In this document: one piece after another, positions 9,127 to 16,323 of the stretch
Position numbering within the stretch: the stretch's first letter is position 1
Layout: every line of letters starts with the position of its first letter
DNA from: Vibrio atypicus
GTDB taxonomy: Bacteria > Pseudomonadota > Gammaproteobacteria > Enterobacterales > Vibrionaceae
Direction: 5' to 3'
DNA: 64,000 nt
NCBI RefSeq assembly: GCF_009811315.1
Contig: NZ_BLID01000008.1
Span: 62,001-126,000, forward strand
Translations under genes and position numbers: made by a program
Notes under the pieces: model-generated
The model's database searches: none
The model's input: the letters and a program-made list of their open reading frames with translations, nothing else
What the model was told of the DNA's origin: nothing

Positions 9127-10635
9127 ATGGATCAAGCCATTAAGAAGAAAATGAAATTATTACCTACCGTAATAGTTTCGTCTTTATTGACAATGCAGCC
9201 TGCATTGGCACATCAAAGTAACAAAATGACAAAAGAAGAAGGCCAAGCAACCTTCAATGCCGTCGTTGCCGATGTCAATAAAATGATCAAAGAAATGCAC
9301 ATACCGGGACTTGCTGTCGGTGTTATTCATGGACCTAACATCTACAGTGCCGGACTCGGTATCACCAAGGTAGGCACCGACGAGGCCGTTACCCCTGATA
9401 CACAATTTCAAATTGGCTCTGTGACCAAAACCTTCCTTGCGACCCTAGCCATGCAGCAATCCGAACAGGGCATTCTGGATTTAAACGCACGTGTCGTCGA
9501 TATTCTGCCGTGGTGGAGGGTTTCAGATCCCGAGGCGACGTCTAAAGCGAGGGTTGTTGACCTATTCCACCATCGTGCTGGCTGGTATGGCGACCATGGG
9601 TTCCTTCGTGTTCCTCCAGGTGGATCGATATCCGAGAAGGTCATGCTTCAAGGGGCTTACGCCCAGCAGATCTATCCGTTCGATCAAACCTGGATGTACA
9701 ACAACACCAGTATCACTTTCGCTACCCATGTAGTGTCTCATGTCGGTGGAAAGCCGATCGAGACACTGATCGAAGAGAACCTGTTAACTCCGCTCGGCAT
9801 GAATTCGTCATCCTTTAATTACGATGCTACCCCTCCTGCTAAAGATTACGCATGGGGCCATCCGCCGATCTACGGGAAAGGCAGCATCAGTGAACTCAAG
9901 CCGTACTACATTCCGTTGATTAGAGAGTCCGCAGCCTCCGGCGCACTCCGCTCTACGGTGGCCGACATGCTTAAATACGCCCGCTTTCAGCTAGACGGTA
10001 AGGATGCCTCCGGTAAGCAGTTGTTGTCTAAAAAAGCACTGGACTATGCCCACGCACCTGCGGTCGAGGCTTCGACCGGAGACTTTACCGGACTGACATG
10101 GTTCGTCCACGACTACGATGGGACCACAAGCCCTAGCCATGGGGGGAATTGGCCCGGTACGCGTTCTTTTCTGCAGTTGATCCCGGATCACGACTTTGCC
10201 GTAGTGGTTTTGGTTCACAGCGATCGCGGAGCTGAAGCTTACAAAAAAGTGGCCAACGCAATGGTCAAAGCCTTTACGAAAATCGAATCCAACTCTCCGG
10301 TCTCCGTTGGTGCGACTCCATCTGTGCTCGACCCCTTCGTCGGTGTGTTTAAGGGTAATTCCCAAAACATTGAGATCCGTAAAGATGGCGACAAATATGT
10401 GTTTGTCCAGTTTTCAGCATTGACTAAAGGAGCGGATCCTGCCCCTGCCAATGTAGAAAACACGGCCGAGGGTTATTTTATCATCACCGAAGGTCCGAAT
10501 AAGGGAGCACTTGGTGAATTGCTGAAAGACCCATCTGGCGAACTCAACTACGTGCGCTTCAACCACAGAATCTTTATTCGCGGTGAAGGTGCGGTTAACG
10601 AGTTCGACCTATCTGGATCGGTATTCGATAAGTAG
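9127..10635 (+). CDS. Exported serine hydrolase, beta-lactamase-related (class C/MlrB-like)
   Basis: The 502-aa protein belongs to the PF00144 family (class C beta-lactamases, D-aminopeptidases, esterases and MlrB). It has a Sec signal ending at A-L-A-H (about residue 29), S-V-T-K at 98-101 as the nucleophile motif, Y-N-N at 191-193 as the second motif, and H-G-G at 338-340 in place of KTG. The C-terminal 100 residues form a lipocalin-like extension common in peptidases of this family. MlrB, the linear-microcystin peptidase, is a family member, and an MlrC-like gene lies in the same cargo block. The ATG at 9127 is the only start upstream of the signal; a second ATG at residue 9 is possible. 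Substrate is unknown. Confidence 0.8.
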   Translation: MDQAIKKKMKLLPTVIVSSLLTMQPALAHQSNKMTKEEGQATFNAVVADVNKMIKEMHIPGLAVGVIHGPNIYSAGLGITKVGTDEAVTPDTQFQIGSVTKTFLATLAMQQSEQGILDLNARVVDILPWWRVSDPEATSKARVVDLFHHRAGWYGDHGFLRVPPGGSISEKVMLQGAYAQQIYPFDQTWMYNNTSITFATHVVSHVGGKPIETLIEENLLTPLGMNSSSFNYDATPPAKDYAWGHPPIYGKGSISELKPYYIPLIRESAASGALRSTVADMLKYARFQLDGKDASGKQLLSKKALDYAHAPAVEASTGDFTGLTWFVHDYDGTTSPSHGGNWPGTRSFLQLIPDHDFAVVVLVHSDRGAEAYKKVANAMVKAFTKIESNSPVSVGATPSVLDPFVGVFKGNSQNIEIRKDGDKYVFVQFSALTKGADPAPANVENTAEGYFIITEGPNKGALGELLKDPSGELNYVRFNHRIFIRGEGAVNEFDLSGSVFDK

Positions 10636-11076
10636 GATGAGTAAAAGACATTAATTCACGCGGATAATGATTTCTGACAGACATCTATTAGCTGCATGAA
10701 TACCCTTAAGCATCAAAACACGCCATAAGGACATGGGTGTTTTGATGGAAGAAAAACAAATTGCCTGAGATATCAAAGCATCAGTCAGAAGGAGCAGAGG
10801 ACATTGAAGGCAATGAGAAAATCATGATGCCTTGGTTGATGATCGGTCAAAAGCATCTCAACTAAGGCTGATTTTTATTAGCTGAAAGTTCGCCATCATG
10901 ATTGGGCTAGACAAGTAACCATTGGCCCTTGATGAAAAACTTGCAGTCCGTGGGAATAATGGCGTTGATGACTTCAGCCTGAAGAGGGCTAGCGACGAAA
11001 AATTCTTGCTGGAACCGAACGTTCTATCAGCACGAGTAAAAATACGGACCAACCCATATTTAAGAAATGATTATAT
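10636..11076. other. Convergent intergenic region with remnants
   Basis: This holds the hairpin at 10711-10747 and two open stretches without starts (roughly 10755-10865 and 10919-11080, plus strand) that could be scraps of a lost gene. Neither was recognised. Confidence 0.4.
10711..10747. terminator. Bidirectional terminator-like hairpin
   Basis: Perfect 11-bp arms CATCAAAACAC and GTGTTTTGATG enclose a 15-nt loop. The arms supply A and T tracts for both directions, and the hairpin lies between convergent genes. Confidence 0.55.
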
Positions 11077-12591
11077 TTAAAGCATACCTTCAATAGGTAA
11101 AACACCAGAGAGCCAAGCTCCAATGCTTCTCCAGATACTAGATTCTGGCTCGCTGTCATAAACTTTACCATTCCCTAAATCTGTCCAATGTAAATTTCCC
11201 TCTCGAATCTCAACGTAATATGCGTCTTTAGGCAACGCACTGTTTAATTGAACAGTGGCCTTTTTAACATATTCAGGATGTGTAATATGAACTGCCATTT
11301 CAGTATTGATATAGGCTGAGCGAGGATCCCAGTTCATCGATCCAACAATAAAATCAGCATCATCGATGACGATGACTTTGGCATGGAGGCTTGCTCGCTG
11401 ACTCCCGATCAAACTCCATTGGCGTTTGATTTCTGCACTGGCTTTAATTTCCCAAAGGGTAATGCCACTTTCCAGCAATTCTTCTCGATATTTGGCATAC
11501 CAGCCATGAACCGCGAAAACATCATTTGAAGCCAAGCTGTTAGTGACAATCGTAACTTTCACTCCGCTCTCCGCCAACCTTTTCAGTCCTAGGGTACCTG
11601 CTTCAGTGGGCACAAAATAAGGAGAAATGATCAAGATGGAGTCAGTTACATTGTTTAGTCTTTCGGCGAGTTGTTCCGCTACCTGACTATCACGGGTTTC
11701 TACCTTGTCTGGTAAGTCATACCAGAGTACTGCTTCACCCCAGTAAAGCTTGAGCGTACCGTGCTTTAGGTGCTCAAATAGCTCTAGTTGGCTGATGTCA
11801 TATTCACCGTCTCTAAAAGGCGCTTCTAATGCGTTCACATCAACAAGGTCTTCCAAGGCATATTGCGTCTCGTAATCAGAGAGCGAAACAAGCGCACTGA
11901 CAGATTGTGTTTGGTCGCTGTTCCAGTACAAATCAAACTGAGTTGCTGTTTCAACAACCGCAGGACCAAAAAGCAGCACGTCAAAATCGCCAAATTCAAC
12001 TTGGGTGGAAAATGAAAAATATTCGTTGCCGATGTTCCGACCACCCACAATAGCTGCCACACCATCGGCAGTCATCGATTTATTGTGCATACGATGATTG
12101 AGTCGAGAAAAATCGGTGAGGAAAGATAAACCCCGGAAAAACCTGTTGGTGTATGGATTGAACAGACGTATTTCGATATTCGGATGGTCATTCAACAGCG
12201 CCATGACCTGGTCGTCCCGACGCTGCATATCGTCAAGCAAAAGTCTCACTTTGACGCCGCGTTGCGCTGCTTCATAGAGCCGCCATGTGATGATTTTGCT
12301 TGTTTCATCATCTCCAAACAGGTAGTACTGCAAATCCAACGAGTGCTGAGCACTTGTAATCAAGGCGATTCGGGCGAGTAGGGCGTCATCGCCATTATTG
12401 AGAGAGTGAAAGCCGGTTAAATTGTCTTTCACCGTTTCAGGGCGAAGCTGCTCATAATATTTGGCCAGAGTGCTACCTTCCTGATAGCCAGAGTGGTAGC
12501 TAAGCTTTTTTTCAGTCACTAATGGGTTGGAAGCTGAACACGCAAGCAATCCAAAACAGCTAGCAATAACTAGAACACGCATCCATTTCAA
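11077..12591 (-). CDS. Phospholipase D family lipoprotein (ClsC/cardiolipin synthase-like)
   Basis: The 504-aa protein starts with a lipoprotein signal (L-L-A-C at residues 16-19), so it should be anchored in a membrane facing the periplasm. It has two HKD motifs of the PLD superfamily: H-N-K-S-M-T-A-D with downstream GGRNIGNEYF, and H-A-K-V-I-V-I-D with downstream GSMNWDPRS. The layout matches ClsC-type cardiolipin synthases, which make cardiolipin from phosphatidylglycerol and phosphatidylethanolamine. It is the last gene of a three-gene minus-strand set with a DUF2955 membrane protein and a HlyD-family protein; the gap to the DUF2955 gene is 51 bp. A role in envelope remodelling or stress is inferred. 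Confidence 0.8.
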   Translation of the reverse strand: MKWMRVLVIASCFGLLACSASNPLVTEKKLSYHSGYQEGSTLAKYYEQLRPETVKDNLTGFHSLNNGDDALLARIALITSAQHSLDLQYYLFGDDETSKIITWRLYEAAQRGVKVRLLLDDMQRRDDQVMALLNDHPNIEIRLFNPYTNRFFRGLSFLTDFSRLNHRMHNKSMTADGVAAIVGGRNIGNEYFSFSTQVEFGDFDVLLFGPAVVETATQFDLYWNSDQTQSVSALVSLSDYETQYALEDLVDVNALEAPFRDGEYDISQLELFEHLKHGTLKLYWGEAVLWYDLPDKVETRDSQVAEQLAERLNNVTDSILIISPYFVPTEAGTLGLKRLAESGVKVTIVTNSLASNDVFAVHGWYAKYREELLESGITLWEIKASAEIKRQWSLIGSQRASLHAKVIVIDDADFIVGSMNWDPRSAYINTEMAVHITHPEYVKKATVQLNSALPKDAYYVEIREGNLHWTDLGNGKVYDSEPESSIWRSIGAWLSGVLPIEGML

Positions 12592-12642
12592 AAAAACCTC
12601 CTTAAGAACGAGTTAGTCAAAGTTGAACCCAAGTAATGACGA

Positions 12643-13662
12643 TTAATCTACTTTATCAACCACATAGTGAGAAGTAGTCTGAGTAAGGTTAAGTATCAAG
12701 TAACCAATCAAAATGGCTGTTGCGATTGATATTAATCGCGTCAAGTGAGAGGAGAATGGGTCATCTCCCTGATAATTTAAAACCTGACTGACAAGAACAA
12801 AAAAGTTGGTAAACAGGAGTTGATAGATACTCATACGGCATCGCTGGCGCATAGCGAAGCAAGCCAATTGCAAGCCTAAAAACAACGTAGCGCCGAACAG
12901 TGCCCATGTAGGCCAGCCAACAATCGAAAGCAGAACCATTGGGAGCGTGAAGAGTATACCGATAGCGGTGGTCGTGATACGATTCCGACTAAATAAGCGG
13001 TGATCATCAGAAAATGGCACCCTAATCATACTACTGATGGTAATACCAATTAATATGGATTGGGAGCTTCCTGAAGCGATAAGCGCAACCATCACTAAGG
13101 CCATTGCAATACTTTTGAAAAAGATAAGCCCCAGGTGGGAGTTTGCTCCTTTGGGGTCCTCTTCATCAGTCTTTATTTCTTTTTCATCGCCTGGGAACAG
13201 CAAAAAGCTAAAGTAAGTGACGATCAACGCGATGACACTCGCTTCAAGCATCAGTGCTGGCAAGCCAAAACTTGATATACCGAATTGCAGATTGATGACA
13301 CTCATCATAATCACAACCAATAAGACAAATGTGGCCAAAATGTCTTTGGGATTTTCGTGACTTCGGTAAAAACTCCAGAATAAAAGCGCCCAGCAATAAA
13401 GCCCGTAGCCCGTTGGAGAATCGATGAGCTGTTCCCCTAACAATACAACACCAAGGCTGACAAATACCATAACCGCAAGAAGCTTAATCAGCATATCTAC
13501 GGGAGGTTTTGATGGCATGATCGTTAAAAAAATCACCACAAAAATTGGGGCAAGTATGGGCAAAATCGCTCCATGTGCTGAGAGATAAAAGAGCAGTATT
13601 GATGGTGCTAAAACCAAACGAAGCACCGGATTCGCGGCGCTACGAAACATAAGTCCAAACAC
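12643..13662 (-). CDS. DUF2955 family inner-membrane protein
   Basis: This 339-aa protein has about ten hydrophobic segments in two blocks (residues 10-160 and 185-330) separated by a charged loop (G-D-E-K-E-I-K-T-D-E-E-D). That pattern is typical of DUF2955/FUSC-like transporters (YhcP/AaeB-like), which pair with HlyD-type periplasmic adaptors to export aromatic acids or drugs. Its start overlaps the end of the HlyD gene by 23 bp, so translation is coupled. The transported compound is unknown. Confidence 0.75.
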   Translation of the reverse strand: MFGLMFRSAANPVLRLVLAPSILLFYLSAHGAILPILAPIFVVIFLTIMPSKPPVDMLIKLLAVMVFVSLGVVLLGEQLIDSPTGYGLYCWALLFWSFYRSHENPKDILATFVLLVVIMMSVINLQFGISSFGLPALMLEASVIALIVTYFSFLLFPGDEKEIKTDEEDPKGANSHLGLIFFKSIAMALVMVALIASGSSQSILIGITISSMIRVPFSDDHRLFSRNRITTTAIGILFTLPMVLLSIVGWPTWALFGATLFLGLQLACFAMRQRCRMSIYQLLFTNFFVLVSQVLNYQGDDPFSSHLTRLISIATAILIGYLILNLTQTTSHYVVDKVD

Positions 13663-14704
13663 TCAGTACATGCATCCAAATGCTTGCTAGCCACTCACCA
13701 AATTTGCTTTTCTCAGTATAGACTACAACGGTAGCTTGAGAACCAAATCGGACGTTTGAAAGTCTCTCTACGTCATCAAAGACAATATTAACAGGGTAAC
13801 GCTGGGCACTGATTGCCTTGTTATCTGCGACTAAAAAACCTGTAGTGGCATCTACATTATTACTGCCTCCTGTCCCCCAGCCAATGCTGTCAATTTTTCC
13901 GGAGAGAACACGACCTGGCAGCGCATCCAATACAATATCGACACGTTGTCCTTCTCGAATATGTTCAAGAGAGTTTTCTCGTAACTGGGCCGAGATCCAT
14001 ACGCCACGAGGGTCAATGAATGTTAATAATGGCGTGCCAGCATTAGCGCGTTGTCCGTTCGTGAGTTGGACATTAGTCACAACTCCCTTTGAAGGCGCAG
14101 TAACATTGGTTTTTTGAAGGTCAAGCTGAGCTTTTTCAAGTTTGGCCATCGCCGCGAGAATTTGCGGGTTGTTATTACCAGCAGGCCCCAAGTTTTGTTT
14201 TGCTTGCACTAATGCAGCTTCCGCGGCCTCCAGCCCAGCTTGCGCACGAGTTTTTGATTCTAGTGCATTGTCCAGATCTGCCTTACTTAAGACCCCCCGC
14301 TTAGCCAGTGTTTCCGTTCTGGCTGCTTGCTCACGAGCATTATTTCTCGCAGCCAGAGCTTCTACAACTCTAGCCTGTGCAACCTCTACGGCCGCAGTAT
14401 TTGCGCCAATACTTTGACCGACTAACTCCAACTCTGCTTGAGCCGCTCTAAGAGCAATGTCGTAGTTTCTTGGATCGATTCGGAACAAAAGGTCGCCGGC
14501 ATTCACGATCTGATTGTCACTGACTGAAACGTCAATGATATTGCCTGTTACCTCAGGTGCGATCTGAACAAGATAAGAATGGATCCGAGCACTGCTGGTG
14601 ATTGGTGTAACCCTGTCGGCCCAAAGGCTATAAAGCCAAATTACTAAAATCGTTGTAATAATGTAGATACTTAGTTTTCTCGATGATGATTGCGTGTCAG
14701 ACAT
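13640..14704 (-). CDS. HlyD/EmrA-family periplasmic adaptor (membrane fusion protein)
   Basis: The 354-aa protein has one N-terminal membrane anchor (about residues 11-28), a biotinyl-lipoyl half motif (APEVTGNIIDVSVSDNQIVN), a long alpha-hairpin rich in Ala, Glu and Gln (about 80-190), a second lipoyl half (TAPSKGVVTNVQLTNGQRAN) and beta-barrel domains. This is the EmrA/AaeA layout. It would bridge the DUF2955 inner-membrane protein, with which it overlaps, to the outer envelope. It is the first gene of the operon; upstream lies only the IS110 remnant region. Confidence 0.85.
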   Translation of the reverse strand: MSDTQSSSRKLSIYIITTILVIWLYSLWADRVTPITSSARIHSYLVQIAPEVTGNIIDVSVSDNQIVNAGDLLFRIDPRNYDIALRAAQAELELVGQSIGANTAAVEVAQARVVEALAARNNAREQAARTETLAKRGVLSKADLDNALESKTRAQAGLEAAEAALVQAKQNLGPAGNNNPQILAAMAKLEKAQLDLQKTNVTAPSKGVVTNVQLTNGQRANAGTPLLTFIDPRGVWISAQLRENSLEHIREGQRVDIVLDALPGRVLSGKIDSIGWGTGGSNNVDATTGFLVADNKAISAQRYPVNIVFDDVERLSNVRFGSQATVVVYTEKSKFGEWLASIWMHVLSVWTYVS

Positions 14705-14867
14705 CAGTAATTCTCTATTTTGCGTTACGCTAATTTGCGAGAGTATACCATTTAATTTGACATTTTATACATGCCAAGGGAACGGCTTTGATGTGATGGA
14801 CGCACCTCACTTCTTACATTGTTGCACCACACTACAGGTACAGCTATTAAGATCAGAAGTAACAGCC

Positions 14868-15173
14868 ATGTCGATTAAAGTTATTGGGATCGATTTGGCT
14901 AAGAACTTCTTTCTAGTATGCTTATTGAATATTGACGGTACCATCTCGTCAAATCGTAAGGTCCTTCGAGACAAACTGCTCCATACAATCCGTCAACTTC
15001 CAGATAATACACCACAGGTTATAGAGTCATGTGCTTCATCACAATATTAGGGGCGAGTCTTTTTAGGGCTTAGTTTCAAGGTATCACGCATACTAACGCA
15101 GCATGTTAAGTCGTTCGCCGATAGACAAAAGGTCGACGCAAACGATGCAAGAAACATTTCTTTCGGCTACTAA
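14868..15173 (+). pseudogene. IS110-family transposase remnant
   Basis: The N terminus of an IS110 DEDD transposase is clear: M-S-I-K-V-I-G-I-D-L-A-K-N (the first catalytic Asp is in GIDLAK). A TAG at 15048-15050 replaces the usual Trp codon, after which the same frame continues with L-G-L-S-F-K-V-S-R-I and FADRQKVDANDA and ends at a TAA (15171-15173). The remaining two thirds are gone, replaced by a GNAT gene fragment. It marks a rearrangement point inside the island. Confidence 0.8.
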
Positions 15174-15182
15174 AAAAGCCGC

Positions 15183-15332
15183 TTAACCATGATTGGTTGT
15201 ATCCATCACCCACAGCTCCGACTCCGTTATAGTTGCTGAATTGTCTAGACTCACTGATAGCTGCCTATATTTATGAAATAGGTTAGAAAGTTCTTCAATA
15301 TCCTTAAGGATAGCTGTTCTAATTTCCATCAT
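15183..15332 (-). pseudogene. GNAT acetyltransferase fragment (N terminus only)
   Basis: A 49-codon frame starts M-M-E-I-R-T-A-I-L-K-D-I-E-E-L-S-N-L-F, the usual beginning of a GNAT N-acetyltransferase (about 150 residues when whole), then ends early. Its cut end abuts the truncated IS110 remnant with only about 10 bp between. The missing acetyl-CoA site means it is not functional. Confidence 0.55.
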
Positions 15333-15685
15333 TAACTCTTTATCTTTGTTAGGTTTTTAAGTGTATTTGAGGTGACATCTAGGTTAAGTAGAAATCTCTC
15401 TACCTTTCTCTAATGAACATTCACTTTCAACCTAGTGAATTTTTATCCCAAAATAAAAATTTTTGGGAGTTTTTGTAACGGTCTGTCGGCGGGCAACCAT
15501 GAACAAAAGTATGGTGATTTTAGTGGCACGATTTACCACTGAGTAATTACGTTAACACCGAATGGGGCATTTTCGATTTAGGAATGACAGCGTATCGACT
15601 GTGATCGCTGCCATTTTAGTATGATACTTTAATACTCAGTATGAACCGTTATTACTCTCTTACAGCAAGGCTTATCGTTGTGCTG
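15333..15685. other. Gene-free stretch
   Basis: No gene, repeat or terminator was recognised in these 353 bp. It separates the cargo debris from the mobile backbone. No third copy of the attachment core was found here. Confidence 0.4.
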
Positions 15686-15919
15686 TTACTTTTGCATCCA
15701 AGCTAGAATGTCTGACAGCAACCAGACCGTGCTTCCTCCAATTCTTTTCCTTTTGGGTACTTGACCAGCTTTTTCCAGTCTCCACCAAGTTGTTCTGCTA
15801 ATCGATGTTATGCGCTCTCGCTCGTTCTCTTTTACAAAGCGTTCAGATTCACGGTAGGCACAGAGAAGCGCTCCGCGCTTATCTATAGGTGGAGGAGAGT
15901 ATCTATTGGCTTGCTTCAT
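15686..15919 (-). CDS. Small helix-turn-helix protein, AlpA-like
   Basis: This 77-aa basic protein resembles AlpA/MerR-like winged-helix regulators of P4-type elements: R-I-T-S-I-S-R-T-T-W-W-R-L-E-K-A-G-Q forms the recognition helix, followed by the wing and the terminal W-L-L-S-D-I-L-A-W-M. The start at 15919 is chosen because AGGAGG lies 5 nt upstream; a longer in-frame start at 15973 lacks a site. It overlaps the upstream HTH gene by 17 bp, so the two are translated together. Such proteins are regulators or excisionases (recombination directionality factors). Confidence 0.7.
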   Translation of the reverse strand: MKQANRYSPPPIDKRGALLCAYRESERFVKENERERITSISRTTWWRLEKAGQVPKRKRIGGSTVWLLSDILAWMQK

Positions 15920-16154
15920 CGAAACCTCCTTTATTATTACGCAACAGCCACTGATCAATTTTTGAACGTTCAAAGTAGACTCTTTTACCCAAAGGTTTAG
16001 AGAATGGGATCTTTTCTTTGTGTGTCAATTTGTAGAGGTAGGACTTTGAAAGCCCGGTATATAATGAGCACTCTGAAATAGTCATAATCTCTTTTGTCTG
16101 ATTAGTCAGAGATTTGATACTAGTTAATAACTCAGCGATTTGTTTCTCAGTCAT
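15903..16154 (-). CDS. Small helix-turn-helix protein, excisionase/MerR type
   Basis: The 83-aa protein has a helix-turn-helix of the excisionase type (M-T-I-S-E-C-S-L-Y-T-G-L-S-K-S-Y-L-Y-K-L near residues 24-43, then K-P-L-G-K-R-V-Y-F and I-D-Q-W-L). It is the first gene of a two-gene operon. A copy of the island-wide operator (16226-16241) lies about 70 bp upstream, which links it to the transfer regulon and makes it a good candidate for the excision factor of the island. That role is inferred; a simple repressor is the alternative. Confidence 0.7.
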   Translation of the reverse strand: MTEKQIAELLTSIKSLTNQTKEIMTISECSLYTGLSKSYLYKLTHKEKIPFSKPLGKRVYFERSKIDQWLLRNNKGGFDEASQ

Positions 16155-16225
16155 TTTTTTACCTTCTCTTACTTTATTTGTTGTTATTATCCCATTTCTC
16201 CTTTCCGGTGATGTCCTCTGGAATT

Positions 16226-16241
16226 GCCCATCATGGACAAA
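16226..16241 (-). promoter_or_regulatory. Island operator, site 1 (HTH operon)
   Basis: On the minus strand it reads TTTGTCCATGATGGGC. It matches TTTGTCC and the TGGGC core of the motif shared by seven operons; the outer CGTGC part is not conserved here. It is the weakest of the seven. Confidence 0.5.
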
Positions 16242-16303
16242 TAGAGCGTTTTTTTGAAAATGAATATCAACTGGGTTGTTTCATATGGACAATTGATACA
16301 TCA

Positions 16304-16323
16304 AACTTTCACATGTGAAAGTT
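16304..16323. repeat. 20-bp perfect palindrome at the 3' end of the usher gene
   Basis: AACTTTCACATGTGAAAGTT is identical to the palindrome at 18388-18407 at the 5' end of the same gene. Here it includes the last codons and the stop. Confidence 0.8.

Noticed and set aside
10919..11080. 53-codon open stretch without a start, overlapping the end of the phospholipase D gene
   Set aside because: No start codon and no family recognised; it could be a scrap of a lost gene but cannot be supported.
15174..15685. Possible third attachment site that would split the island in two
   Set aside because: No match to the TGGATCTGCTC core or its flanks was found here, so a tandem-island model is not supported by sequence.
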